Part shown: piece by piece, positions 15,839 to 24,519 of the stretch | Layout: the number at the start of each line of letters is the position of its first letter | Position numbering within the stretch: the stretch's first letter is position 1 | Assembly: GCF_001613445.1 (NCBI RefSeq) | Contig: NZ_BDCJ01000019.1 | Coordinates: forward strand, 124,001 to 188,000 | Length of the DNA: 64,000 nt | Direction of reading: 5' to 3' | DNA from: Nocardia grenadensis NBRC 108939 | Lineage (GTDB): Bacteria; Actinomycetota; Actinomycetes; Mycobacteriales; Mycobacteriaceae | Notes under the pieces: model-generated | What the model saw: the letters and a program-made list of their open reading frames with translations, nothing else | Databases searched by the model: none | Told to the model about the DNA's origin: nothing | Position numbers and translations under genes: made by a program

Positions 15839-17095
15839 ATGGCTATCTCGGATGTCAAGGAATACGCGCATCTCACCGAGGCGGATGTCGAGGCTCTCGG
15901 AGCCGAGTTCGACGCGATTCGCCGGGACATCGAATCGACCCGGGGCGAGCGCGACGCCCGATACATTCGCAATGTCATCAGGCTGCAGCGGGCGCTCGAG
16001 CTCAGCGGCCGGACGGTCCTGTTCGCCAGTTTCCTGCCCCCCGCCTGGTTGGCGGGCGTGGCGCTACTGGGCACCGCCAAGATCATCGAGAACATGGAGA
16101 TCGGGCACAATGTGATGCACGGTCAGTGGGACTGGATGAACGATCCGGAGATCCACTCCACCCACTGGGAATGGGACAACGCGGGCCCGTCCAAGCACTG
16201 GAAGCACACCCACAATTACCTGCACCACAAGTACACCAACGTCCTGGGAATGGACGACGATATCGGCTACGGCCTGCTCCGGGTCACCCGTGATCAGCGC
16301 TGGAAGCCGTTCAACATCGGTAACCCGGTCTACAACCTGGTGCTGCAGTCACTGTTCGAATACGGCGTCGCGATCCAGCACCTCGAACTCGGGAAACTGG
16401 CCGCCGGAAAGTTCGAGCCGGGCAGCGCGGAACGGGCGGAATTCGACCGCAAGGTCGACGAGGTAGTAGCCAAGGTCAAAAAGCAGGCGCTCAAGGACTA
16501 CGTCGTCTACCCGTTGCTGACCGGGCCCTCGTTCTTCCACACCCTCACCGCCAATCTCACGGCGAACGTGATCCGCAATGTCTGGTCCAACGCGGTCATC
16601 TTCTGCGGCCACTTCCCCGACGGCGCCGAGAAATTCACCAAGGCCGATATCGACAACGAGTCCCAGGCCCAGTGGTACCTGCGGCAGATGCTGGGCAGCG
16701 CCAATATCTCCGGCGGCAAGCTGATGCATTTCATGACCGGCAATCTCAGCCACCAGATCGAACACCATCTCTTCCCCGATCTGCCCAGCAACCGCTACGC
16801 GGAGGTCGCGGTGCGGGTACGCGAACTGTGCGACAAATACGACCTGCCGTACACCACCGGATCGCTGCCGGTGCAGTACTTCAAGGCATGGCGCACCATC
16901 CTGAAACTGGCGCTGCCCAACAAATATCTCCGCCACACCGCCGACGACGCCCCCGAAACGGCCTCGGAACGGAAATTCAACGGGCAGGCGGTCTCCACGT
17001 TCGACCCCATCACCGGAAAGCGCCGGGGCCTGCGCACGGCGATCGCCGAAGGCCGCCGCCGGCTCCGCCGCCGCTCGGTCGCCCTGGCGGGCTGA
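15839..17095 (+). CDS. Fatty-acid (acyl-CoA) desaturase, DesA3-like, copy 2
   Basis: A 418-residue membrane desaturase, closer to M. tuberculosis DesA3 than its upstream neighbour in length and boxes: GHNVMHGQWDW, HNYLHHKYTN and HQIEHHLFPD. MAISDVKEYAHLTEADVEALGAEF mirrors the DesA3 start. Two hydrophobic regions (about residues 60-80 and 170-185) anchor it in the membrane, with the His boxes on the cytoplasmic side. Electron supply probably comes from the reductase at 12811. The ORF has its own apparent promoter, so the two desaturases can be regulated independently. The central insert (GKLAAGKFEPGSAERAEFDRK) differs from copy 1, which may alter substrate choice. Confidence 0.94.
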   Translation: MAISDVKEYAHLTEADVEALGAEFDAIRRDIESTRGERDARYIRNVIRLQRALELSGRTVLFASFLPPAWLAGVALLGTAKIIENMEIGHNVMHGQWDWMNDPEIHSTHWEWDNAGPSKHWKHTHNYLHHKYTNVLGMDDDIGYGLLRVTRDQRWKPFNIGNPVYNLVLQSLFEYGVAIQHLELGKLAAGKFEPGSAERAEFDRKVDEVVAKVKKQALKDYVVYPLLTGPSFFHTLTANLTANVIRNVWSNAVIFCGHFPDGAEKFTKADIDNESQAQWYLRQMLGSANISGGKLMHFMTGNLSHQIEHHLFPDLPSNRYAEVAVRVRELCDKYDLPYTTGSLPVQYFKAWRTILKLALPNKYLRHTADDAPETASERKFNGQAVSTFDPITGKRRGLRTAIAEGRRRLRRRSVALAG

Positions 17096-17680
17096 GCCAC
17101 CAGCGGTGGGGTCGCGGGTCCGAGCTCCGCTCCGCCCTGCGATCCCGCCGCACCCGTACGCGCGTCGGCCGTGCACAGACTCCGGCAGGACGCGAACACT
17201 CGACAGACCGGCCACCGCGGTTCCCGGACCCGACCGGTCACACAGCGCGTCCACTTCGATGTGCTGGTGAGCGATGTGAAGATCACCGAACCGCCCGTGC
17301 CGGCGAGGGATGCCGCTTTCGTCCGGACATTCACGGTGCCGATTTCAAGGCGGCCCATAAAAGGGTCGAGGCCCGTCCCGCCCTCGGCCGGAGGTGGGCC
17401 TGTGTGTATTCGCGCCGCCTGCGGCGGCGCGGGGTCGAGGCCCCCTTGGTCTCACCGTTTCGGCCTCGAGACTCGAGCCTCCGGCTCATGCGACGTGCGG
17501 TCGGCCTTCCACGGAAGGCCGACCGTTGAGCGCCTTCGGTCAAGGGGCGAGACGGGCCTCAACCCTTCGAGGTGCCTCGTAGAACTCGACACATACGGGT
17601 TGCGTCGGCATTCGACGTCCGGGTCGGCAGGTGGGTTGTCCATAGAGCGCGACCATTGAACGCGACCCGAGACCGGGGAG
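17096..17680. other. Long intergenic region before bluB
   Basis: About 590 bp between the desaturase and bluB. The first 250 bp show no gene. The rest is the dispersed repeat. I looked for a cobalamin riboswitch because bluB follows, but saw no B12-box-like conserved core. Confidence 0.4.
17356..17660. repeat. Dispersed mosaic palindromic repeat, copy A
   Basis: Bases 17408-17496 and 17548-17632 match copy B (39985-40070 and 40084-40167) at well over 80% by eye. Shared words include CTGCGGCGGCGCGGGGT, GAGGCCCCCTTGGTCTC, CCGTTTCGGCCTCGAGACTC and GGGTTGCGTCGGCATTCGA. Between the two blocks copy A has its own perfect 13-bp hairpin, CGGTCGGCCTTCC (17498-17510) with GGAAGGCCGACCG (17513-17525). 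An inverted fragment (AAAGGGTCGAGGCCCGTC) precedes it at about 17359. It lies in the 600-bp gap after the desaturase. No protein is encoded. Confidence 0.8.
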
Positions 17681-17686
17681 CACAAT
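17681..17686 (+). promoter_or_regulatory. Leaderless -10 element CACAAT of bluB
   Basis: CACAAT followed by 6 nt and then GTG 17693. The same CACAAT-N6-GTG arrangement precedes the YchJ-like gene on the other strand (52799-52804). This supports GTG 17693 as the bluB start. Confidence 0.4.
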
Positions 17687-17692
17687 AGTGCT

Positions 17693-18340
17693 GTGTGTGC
17701 AGCGGAGATGAGCGTTTACGAAGCCATCCGGACCCGCCGGGATGTGCGGGCGGAGTTCACCGGGGAACCCATCGACGACACCACCCTGTGGCGGATCCTC
17801 GAGGCGGCGCACTGCGCCCCCAGCGTCGGTAACTCGCAGCCCTGGGATTTCGTGATCGTCCGTAATCGAGCGACCCTGCGGACATTCGCCGCCCATGTGG
17901 CCGAGCGACGGCGCGACTTCGCGCATTCGCTACCCGCCGACCGGGCGCGGACCTTCGCGCCCATCAAGATCGACGGAATCGAGGAGAGCGGCACCGGCAT
18001 CGTGGTCGTCCATGACGACGCGCGGGGTGGGCCGCAGGTACTGGGCCGGGCGACTGTACCCGAAACCGGTTTGTACTCGACTATTCTCGCGATCCAGAAC
18101 CTGTGGCTGGCGGCTACCGCCGAACGGGTGGGGGTGGGCTGGGTGTCGTTCTACGACGAGGCCTTCCTCACCGGCCTGATGGATCTGCCCGCGGGCGTCC
18201 GGCCGGTCGCCTGGCTCTGTATCGGCCCGGTGGCCGAATTCCAGCAGGTTCCGGATCTGGAACGATTCGGCTGGCGGGAGCGGCGTCCGCTGCACGCCGC
18301 CGTCCACGAAGAGCGGTACACCCCGGCTGGCCGGGAATAA
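17693..18340 (+). CDS. bluB: 5,6-dimethylbenzimidazole synthase
   Basis: BluB cannibalises reduced FMN with O2 to make 5,6-dimethylbenzimidazole, the lower ligand of vitamin B12. The 215-residue protein has the nitroreductase-like flavin fold. Motifs are IRTRRDVRAEF (FMN phosphate binding), APSVGNSQPWDFV, IEESGTGIVV with the conserved acid, VLGRATVPETGLYST, and AIQNLWLAATAERVGVGWVSF. The closing LERFGWRERRPL is also typical of BluB and separates it from generic nitroreductases. GTG 17693 gives MCAAEMSVYEAIRTRR; ATG 17708 is the alternative. It is the only cobalamin gene in view, so it is a stand-alone locus. Confidence 0.9.
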   Translation: MCAAEMSVYEAIRTRRDVRAEFTGEPIDDTTLWRILEAAHCAPSVGNSQPWDFVIVRNRATLRTFAAHVAERRRDFAHSLPADRARTFAPIKIDGIEESGTGIVVVHDDARGGPQVLGRATVPETGLYSTILAIQNLWLAATAERVGVGWVSFYDEAFLTGLMDLPAGVRPVAWLCIGPVAEFQQVPDLERFGWRERRPLHAAVHEERYTPAGRE

Positions 18341-18343
18341 TAG

Positions 18344-18376
18344 AGCCGACCGGCCCAACGTGCGGACCGGTCGGCT
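18344..18376. terminator. Bidirectional hairpin terminator between bluB and hpf
   Basis: AGCCGACCGG (18344-18353) pairs perfectly with CCGGTCGGCT (18367-18376) over a 13-nt loop. It lies 3 nt after the bluB stop and 10 nt from the convergent hpf stop. Confidence 0.75.
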
Positions 18377-18386
18377 GCAGTGTCGG

Positions 18387-19106
18387 CTAGGCGAGCCTGA
18401 TCAGGCCGTAGTCGAAGGCATGCCGGCGATAGACCACCGACGGACGATCGGTTTCCTTGTCCTGGAACAGGAAGAAATCGTGGCCAACCAACTCCATTTG
18501 GTAGAGGGCGTCGTCTACCGTCATCGGGATCGCCGAGTGCACCTTGGTGCGCACGATATGCCCGGGCCCCTCGTATTCGGGGTAATCGGCCGCGAAATCG
18601 GACCGTTTCGCACTGTGCGGATAGTGGTCGTGCGGAATTCCGGAGAGGTCGCCGAGTAGCGCCTCATCGGCCAGATCGGCGGTGGCGTCGTGTACCGAGA
18701 CCGGAGTCTTCTCGCCGTAGTGGACGCGGCGACGGTCCTTCGTGCGACGCAGCCGGCTTTCCAGTTTGGCGGTCACGGCCTCGAATGCGGCGTAGAAACT
18801 GTCCGCGCAGGCCTCGGCCCGGACAATCGGACCCTTACCGCGCGCGGTGATCTCCACCCGCTGGCAGTTCTTGCGTTGACGACGGTTGCGCTCGTGGAAC
18901 AGCTCCACGTCGAAGAGGAAAATCGATGGATCGAAGCGTTCCAGCCGGGACAGCTTGTCCGACACATAGATTCGGAAATGGTCGGGAACCTCGACATTGC
19001 GGCCCTTGACGACGATATCCGCCCGGGTGTCCCGCGGTCGGTCCAACTGGTCGTCCAGCTGCGTCTCGGCTGTGTCCTGAACTGAAGGTCGTGAAGTAGT
19101 CGTCAC
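18387..19106 (-). CDS. hpf: Ribosome hibernation promoting factor, long form
   Basis: Long HPF dimerises 70S ribosomes into inactive 100S particles in stationary phase or stress. The 239-residue protein has the N-terminal S30AE beta-alpha-beta-beta-beta-alpha domain (DIVVKGRNVEVPDHFRIYV to about residue 130). After a linker it has the C-terminal dimerisation domain (VRTKVHSAIPMTVDDALYQMELVGHDFFLF..DKETDRPSVVYRRHAFDYGLI). GTG 19106 is chosen because GGGAGGT lies 5 nt upstream, although the frame stays open to 19241. The gene corresponds to Rv3241c, adjacent to secA1 in M. tuberculosis; here it precedes the comF-like gene in the same orientation. Confidence 0.93.
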   Translation of the reverse strand: MTTTSRPSVQDTAETQLDDQLDRPRDTRADIVVKGRNVEVPDHFRIYVSDKLSRLERFDPSIFLFDVELFHERNRRQRKNCQRVEITARGKGPIVRAEACADSFYAAFEAVTAKLESRLRRTKDRRRVHYGEKTPVSVHDATADLADEALLGDLSGIPHDHYPHSAKRSDFAADYPEYEGPGHIVRTKVHSAIPMTVDDALYQMELVGHDFFLFQDKETDRPSVVYRRHAFDYGLIRLA

Positions 19107-19296
19107 GCGTACCTCCCGGATTCGGCCGCACACTTGTCGTCGCATGCGGCGGGATGAAACGGTGCCGGCCATGTCGGATCCAGTCGGCCGGCACGTGATG
19201 TACGAGGCCCACCTCCAAACTCCCGGATCGGGTGTGTGCACGCGACGCTAGTACGAGGATCGGAGGTTCGCCACTGTTCACGCAAATTTCCCGGAT

Positions 19297-19935
19297 TCAC
19301 CCAGCACACGTCACGAATACGCCATCCGCGCGTGTTCCTGCGGCAACGAGGGCCCGGGTGCACGCGGACACGGTGGCACCTGTCGTCAATACGTCGTCGA
19401 CCAGAACGACCTGCGCGTTCAGCGCGTGCGCCGATAGCGGCGCGGCGCTCACCCGGCCGCGTAGATTGCGGTCGCGCTCGCGCGCCGACAGACCGGCCGA
19501 ATCGCGGACTCCCCACCAGACTCTCAGACAAGGCAGAACCTGGCAACTGCCCAGCGATCGGGCCGCGATCCGCGCGCACCGCAGTACCGGGTCGCCACCG
19601 CGCCGCCGCGCCGCGGCCCGCCGGCTCGGCGAAGGTACAAGTATCAGGGGCCGGTCCGGTGCCCGCAACTCGGCCAGTCCGGCCGCGAGGGCGAGCCCCA
19701 GTGGGCGGGCGAGATCACGACGGTGCCGTTCCTTGGCCGCCAGTACGGCCTGCCGCGCCGGGCCGTGGTAGCGGCTCAGCGCCCAGCACGGCACCCCCGG
19801 ATCGGCCCGGGGATACACCCGGATCGGCGGGCCGGAGACACTGCGGGCGCACTCGGCACACCACGGTGTCCCGGGCAGGCGGCAACCGCCGCATTCCGAC
19901 GGTACGACCAGATCCAGCAGTGTCCGCATACGCAC
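19297..19935 (-). CDS. ComF-family phosphoribosyltransferase
   Basis: A 212-residue protein with an N-terminal Cys-rich segment (CGGC near residue 15 and CAEC near 26, a likely four-Cys zinc site). A type I phosphoribosyltransferase fold follows. The PRPP-binding loop VVLVDDVLTTGATV is near residue 175, and the ComF-specific LVPSPSRRAAARRRGGDPV and SAGLSARERDRNLRG segments are present. In naturally competent bacteria ComF is needed for DNA uptake; in actinobacteria its role is unknown and may be nucleotide salvage. The position between hpf and lpqB matches Rv3242c. The promoter for the downstream hpf probably lies in the 190-bp gap that follows. Confidence 0.87.
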   Translation of the reverse strand: MRMRTLLDLVVPSECGGCRLPGTPWCAECARSVSGPPIRVYPRADPGVPCWALSRYHGPARQAVLAAKERHRRDLARPLGLALAAGLAELRAPDRPLILVPSPSRRAAARRRGGDPVLRCARIAARSLGSCQVLPCLRVWWGVRDSAGLSARERDRNLRGRVSAAPLSAHALNAQVVLVDDVLTTGATVSACTRALVAAGTRADGVFVTCAG

Positions 19936-19970
19936 AGTGTGCCGGTGGACACCGACAACCGAGGCCGGGT

Positions 19971-21776
19971 TCAGCCCGGCAGCACCGGCACGGCGTCCGC
20001 GCCGAGACCGGGAACCTCACGCCAGTAGGGATCGCCGCCTTCGGGCGTGCGGGTGAATTCCAGTACCGCGCGGGAATCGGCGGCATACTGGCGTTCGATG
20101 GAAGCGGTGACCTGGCGGACCGGCGGAGTGAGGTTGCGGCCGCCCAGCGAAGCCATACCGGAGCCGTCGATCTTCACCGTCCGCACCGGATCCACATTGC
20201 CCGCGGTGGCCAGGATGACCGTATCGTCGCTGAACCAGTCGACCGAGGTCGCGGCGGTACTCAACTCCATGGCGATCTGGCGCGGTGCGGTGAGCGCGAA
20301 GGCACCGTCCGGCCGCCGCAACACCATGGAGACGTACACCTTGCCATCGGCGATCAACACCGCGCCGACGCCGTTACGGGAGATCCGCAGTTCGGTGATC
20401 GGCAGTTCGAAGGTCGGCCCGGAACTCGGGGCGAGCAACTGGGCGGTATCCACCTCCTGGACCGACACGGTGCCGGTATCGCGGTTGGTGACCGCGCGGA
20501 TCACCCGATTCCCGTCGATAACCGCCCAGGCCGCGCTGCCGTCGGCGGTCCAGGACGGGCGGGTGATGGCCCCGCCCTCGGCGACCGGGAACGCGTTACC
20601 CCCGTAGCTGCCCACCATCAGCGTGCGCTGCGGCTGCGGCGGCTCGCGGCCCGCGTCGGCGACGGCGGCCACCAGCTTCCCGTCCGGCGACAACCCCACC
20701 GACTGCAGGTTCTGTACGTCACCGAAGTAGCCCGGGGCCGGGGCGGGGGCACGATTCTCCTCCACCTTGACCAGCTTGCCCTCGCGCAGCGCGTGCAGTC
20801 CGATCAGGGCGTCCGGCTCCACGGAATCGGCGAGCGGTCCCAGATCGTCGATCGACCAGCCGTTGCCGGCCAACCGCTCGTCCAGCGGCCGGCCGTCGTC
20901 GAGCAGCATGTAGGGGCCGAGCACATCGGCCCCAGCGAGGGTGAACACCACCTGGGCAGCGAACAATTCCCGGTCACGGGGGCTCAGTTCGCCGATCCCG
21001 GTGAAGTCGATCCGCACGCCGCCCAGGCCCACGCCGACGCCCACCGGATCACCGTTGGCCTTGGTGACGGTCCCGCGCACCGCGACAGGCGGGGCCAGGT
21101 AGTTGCGTACGACCGGAGCGATATACGGCTGCGGGCCGGAAATCAGCTTCGCCACCAGTTGCTGCGCCAGCTCGTCCGGGCGCCCCGCGACCCAGCGCAG
21201 ATCCGGCGCCACATGCTGGCCGTCGGCGGTGACGAAGTACAGGGCGTGCCGCCGGTAGGACTGGGTGAACGCACTGTACTCCATCACCACGCCGTCGGGC
21301 AGTTCGTCGATACGCCACTGGCCGTCGACCCGGATCATCTCGATCTTGTTCTCGATGATCCCGTCCACCGCGTGGTACGACCCGTCCGCGGCGAGCTCGC
21401 CGACCTTACGCGCGCGCAGCACGTAGGTCGCCTCGTTCTCGTTACGCGATTCCCGCAGGGTATCCGCGCGCTCCACGATCACGGTCGATTCGGTGTCGTT
21501 CCACTGGGTCGACGCGGCGGGCGTCATGTACTGGCGGGCGGCGAGGTGGCCGTCGGCGGGATCTGCGGTGGCCTGCAGGAAATCGCGCAGCAGCAGATCC
21601 GGATCCCGCCCCGGCGTCGGGGCCGGGGGCCCCTCGGCGGTCGGTTCCTGGTTGATCGTGCCGAGCGCCTGGGGTTGCGAGGAGTCGGGCAGATTCGCGC
21701 AACCGCCCGTGGCGGCCAGGCCGATCACCGCCGCCGCCACCACCAACTGCCGGAACCACCGCCTGCGTGCGCTCAT
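19971..21776 (-). CDS. lpqB: Lipoprotein LpqB, partner of the MtrAB two-component system
   Basis: A 601-residue lipoprotein with a basic N-terminus (MSARRRWFRQLVV), a hydrophobic signal and a lipobox ending TGGC, with the lipidated Cys at residue 26. The mature part has the Gerl (GerMN) domain, including the LRWVAGRPDELAQQLVAKLI segment, followed by a beta-propeller-like half with repeated VGLSPDGKLVAAVA and WTADGSAAWAV units. LpqB interacts with the extracellular part of the MtrB sensor and modulates MtrA phosphorylation and cell-wall homeostasis (established in mycobacteria). Its ATG overlaps the mtrB stop in an ATGA, so translation is coupled. Confidence 0.94.
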   Translation of the reverse strand: MSARRRWFRQLVVAAAVIGLAATGGCANLPDSSQPQALGTINQEPTAEGPPAPTPGRDPDLLLRDFLQATADPADGHLAARQYMTPAASTQWNDTESTVIVERADTLRESRNENEATYVLRARKVGELAADGSYHAVDGIIENKIEMIRVDGQWRIDELPDGVVMEYSAFTQSYRRHALYFVTADGQHVAPDLRWVAGRPDELAQQLVAKLISGPQPYIAPVVRNYLAPPVAVRGTVTKANGDPVGVGVGLGGVRIDFTGIGELSPRDRELFAAQVVFTLAGADVLGPYMLLDDGRPLDERLAGNGWSIDDLGPLADSVEPDALIGLHALREGKLVKVEENRAPAPAPGYFGDVQNLQSVGLSPDGKLVAAVADAGREPPQPQRTLMVGSYGGNAFPVAEGGAITRPSWTADGSAAWAVIDGNRVIRAVTNRDTGTVSVQEVDTAQLLAPSSGPTFELPITELRISRNGVGAVLIADGKVYVSMVLRRPDGAFALTAPRQIAMELSTAATSVDWFSDDTVILATAGNVDPVRTVKIDGSGMASLGGRNLTPPVRQVTASIERQYAADSRAVLEFTRTPEGGDPYWREVPGLGADAVPVLPG

Positions 21777-23728
21777 GACTTCCGGTCCCCGCGGTCGGTG
21801 GTGGGCACCGAGCCACCGGCCGGGCCGGGTGGCTGTGGGTTCGCGGCGTCACCCGGTCCGGCTTCCGGATTGCGCGCGGACGGTCCGGAATCCGGACCGG
21901 CGTCGTGCGTCTCGACCGCCGGCACTCCCGGCGCCGGGGTTTCCGGTTCCGCAGTGCCCGTGTCCGGCTCGGCGGGTGCCGCGGGCAGGGGCGCCCACGG
22001 CTCGGTTTCGGTGACCGGCGGGCCGAGTTCCACCCGTTCGCCGCCGACCCGCTCGCTCTCGGTGTGCGGCCGTCGCGGCGCCCGGCGCATACCGGGTTCC
22101 AGCGGTAGCGGGCTCTTACCCAGCTTCTGGCCGCGGATCAGTGGCAGGGTCAGCCGGAAACTCGCGCCGACCCCGGGTCGTCCCCACGCCTCGAGTTTGC
22201 CGTCGTGCAGGTTGGCGTCCTCGACGCTGATCGACAAACCGAGCCCGGTCCCCCCGGACCGGCGCATCCGCGAAGGGTCGGACCGCCAGAACCTGCTGAA
22301 CACCAGTTTCTCCTCCCCCGGCCGCAGACCGACACCCTGATCCCGCACCACCACGGCGAGGGCGTTGGCTTCGGTGTCACCGCGCATCCGGATCAGGACG
22401 GGTTTGCCCTCGCTGTGGTCGATCGCGTTGGCGAGCAGATTGCGCAGCACCCGCTCCACCCGGCGCGGATCGACCTCGGCGACCACCGGCTCCTCGGGCA
22501 GGTCGATGACCACCTCGATACCGGTGTCCCGGGCCAGATGCCGCACCGTGGAAATGGCCGCGCGGACGCACATCCGCACATCCAGCGACTCCACTTGGAG
22601 TTCGGCGACGCCTGCATCGTGGCGCGAGATCTCCAGCAGATCGTTGAGCAGGCCTTCGAAGCGGTCCAACTCGGTGACCAGTAGTTCGGCGCTGCGGGCC
22701 AGCGCGGGATCGAGATCGTCGCTGCTGCCGTGGATGAGATCGGCGGCCATCCGCACCGTGGTCAGCGGGGTACGCAACTCGTGGCTGACATCGGAGGTGA
22801 AGCGCCGCTGCAGATTGCCGAATTCCTCCAGCTGGTTGATCTGGTTGGACAGGCTCTCGGCCATTTCGTTGAACGCTTTCGCCAGCCGGGCGATATCGTC
22901 GTCGCCACGCACCAGCATGCGTTCCTTGAGCCGGCCGTCGGCGAACCGGCCCGCGATCCGGGCGGCCGACCGGATCGGCAGCACCACCTGCCGGGTCACC
23001 AGGGCTGTGATGGCGGCCAGCAGGATCAGCAGCACCACACCACCGACCAGCATGGTCCCGCGCATGAGCGCCAGACTGCGTTCCTCGTTGCCCAGCGGGA
23101 AGATCAGATAGATCTCCAGCGTGGGCACCTCGGCGCTGGGGCTGCCGATGATGAGCGCGCGACCGTGGTAGCCGTCCGGGTCCGAGACGGTGGCGAACTG
23201 GTAACTGACCTGGTTGCGCTGGACGAACCGGCGCAGCGCGTCGGGCACCTCTTTGATGGGCCCGGCGGTGATCACCTGCTGCGGAGTCCCGCCGATCATG
23301 CTCAGCGCCGAATCGAAACTGCCCGCCGCGCCGCCGGTCCGGCTCGAATCGCGACGGTTGGACAGCGAGTCCCGGGCGTTGGTCAGCCGCTGCTCCTGGC
23401 TGGTGAGATCGTGGACCCCGGCCAGCTGGGTTTCGACCGTATTGCGGACCCGGTCCATCTCCTCGACTCCGGCATTGATCTTCGCATCGAGCAGCCGGTC
23501 GGTGATCTGGCTGGTCAGCACGACACCGAGCACCGTGATGACGATCAGCGACAGTGTGAGAGTCGAAACGATGACCCGCAACTGCAACGAACGCCGCCAC
23601 AGCAGACCCAGCGATCGGCCGACATGCTGGAACCATTCGTTGACCGGTGCCAACGCCTCCCGCGCGTCGGCGAGACGCCCGTTCTGTCCGACTTTCCGAC
23701 CGGCGTCCGACCCTACGTGGTCGCGCAA
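21773..23728 (-). CDS. mtrB: Two-component sensor histidine kinase MtrB
   Basis: MtrB senses envelope and division state and controls MtrA, the essential actinobacterial response regulator. The protein has TM1 near residues 51-72, an extracellular sensor region and TM2 near 225-245. Next come a HAMP domain, the phosphoacceptor box FTSDVSHELRTPLTTV (His near residue 316), the N box NAIDHSEGKP, and the G boxes VVRDQGVGLRPGEE and GGTGLGLSISVEDANLHDG. A Pro/Glu-rich C-terminal tail of about 100 residues is longer than in M. tuberculosis MtrB (567 aa). I favour the TTG at 23728 because GGAGG lies 7 nt upstream (651 aa); a GTG at 23791 inside the mtrA end is the alternative. Confidence 0.94.
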   Translation of the reverse strand: MRDHVGSDAGRKVGQNGRLADAREALAPVNEWFQHVGRSLGLLWRRSLQLRVIVSTLTLSLIVITVLGVVLTSQITDRLLDAKINAGVEEMDRVRNTVETQLAGVHDLTSQEQRLTNARDSLSNRRDSSRTGGAAGSFDSALSMIGGTPQQVITAGPIKEVPDALRRFVQRNQVSYQFATVSDPDGYHGRALIIGSPSAEVPTLEIYLIFPLGNEERSLALMRGTMLVGGVVLLILLAAITALVTRQVVLPIRSAARIAGRFADGRLKERMLVRGDDDIARLAKAFNEMAESLSNQINQLEEFGNLQRRFTSDVSHELRTPLTTVRMAADLIHGSSDDLDPALARSAELLVTELDRFEGLLNDLLEISRHDAGVAELQVESLDVRMCVRAAISTVRHLARDTGIEVVIDLPEEPVVAEVDPRRVERVLRNLLANAIDHSEGKPVLIRMRGDTEANALAVVVRDQGVGLRPGEEKLVFSRFWRSDPSRMRRSGGTGLGLSISVEDANLHDGKLEAWGRPGVGASFRLTLPLIRGQKLGKSPLPLEPGMRRAPRRPHTESERVGGERVELGPPVTETEPWAPLPAAPAEPDTGTAEPETPAPGVPAVETHDAGPDSGPSARNPEAGPGDAANPQPPGPAGGSVPTTDRGDRKS

Positions 23729-23762
23729 GGTAGCGCCTCCGGACCCGGGCCCTCGAGCCGGA

Positions 23763-24440
23763 TCACGGCGGACCGGCCTTGTACCCCACACCGCGGACGG
23801 TCAAGACGATCTCGGGATTCTCCGGATCTTTTTCGACCTTCGCTCGTAGTCGCTGCACATGCACGTTCACCAGGCGGGTGTCGGCGGCGTGCCGGTAACC
23901 CCAGACCTGTTCCAGCAGTACCTCGCGGGTGAACACCTGGCGCGGTTTGCGGGCCAGCGCCACCAGCAGATCGAACTCCAGCGGCGTGAGCGAGATCTGC
24001 GCGCCCTCGCGGGTGACCTTGTGCGCCGGGACATCGATCACGATATCGGCGATGTTCAGCAGCTCGGCCGGTTCTTCCTCGGTGCGGCGCAGCCGGGCCC
24101 GGACCCGGGCCACCAGTTCCTTCGGTTTGAACGGTTTGACGATGTAGTCGTCGGCTCCGGATTCGAGACCGAGCACCACATCGACAGTGTCCGTCTTGGC
24201 GGTGAGCATCACGATCGGCACACCCGAGTCGGCGCGCAGCACCCGGCACACATCGATGCCGTTCATCCCGGGCAGCATGAGATCGAGCAGCACCAGATCG
24301 GGCCGGATCTCACGAACTGCCGACAGGGCCTGGGTGCCGTCGCCGACCACGTGCGGATCGAAACCCTCGCCCCGCAGGACGATGGTGAGCATCTCCGCGA
24401 GCGCCATATCGTCGTCGACGACCAGAATCTTCGGCTTCAT
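23763..24440 (-). CDS. mtrA: Response regulator MtrA (OmpR family)
   Basis: MtrA is the DNA-binding regulator of cell-wall, division and replication genes in actinobacteria. The receiver domain holds the acidic pair Asp9/Asp10 (ILVVDDD), the phosphorylated Asp53 (LVLLDLMLPG) and the conserved LTAKTD. The C-terminal winged helix includes LTPLEFDLLVALARKPRQVF, VWGYRHAADTRLVNVHVQRL and VLTVRGVGYKAG. ATG 24440 gives 225 residues, the usual length. The stop lies 34 nt before the mtrB start, so mtrA-mtrB-lpqB form one operon. The start codon overlaps a palindrome (24438-24450). Confidence 0.96.
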   Translation of the reverse strand: MKPKILVVDDDMALAEMLTIVLRGEGFDPHVVGDGTQALSAVREIRPDLVLLDLMLPGMNGIDVCRVLRADSGVPIVMLTAKTDTVDVVLGLESGADDYIVKPFKPKELVARVRARLRRTEEEPAELLNIADIVIDVPAHKVTREGAQISLTPLEFDLLVALARKPRQVFTREVLLEQVWGYRHAADTRLVNVHVQRLRAKVEKDPENPEIVLTVRGVGYKAGPP

Positions 24441-24519
24441 AGTTACTATGTTGTCATCTCCCGCGCTCGTAACGGGCCGCCACGCCACACAGTGGCGCGT
24501 TCCCGCCGGATATCCAACA

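Noticed and set aside
17096..17692. Possible cobalamin riboswitch before bluB
   Set aside because: No B12-box-like conserved sequence or matching fold; the region is mostly dispersed repeat.
19236..22340. A 1034-codon open frame on the plus strand opposite lpqB and mtrB
   Set aside because: It lies wholly antisense to well-conserved genes and has an Arg/Pro/Gly-rich composition typical of GC-rich shadow frames. No ribosome site or family motif.
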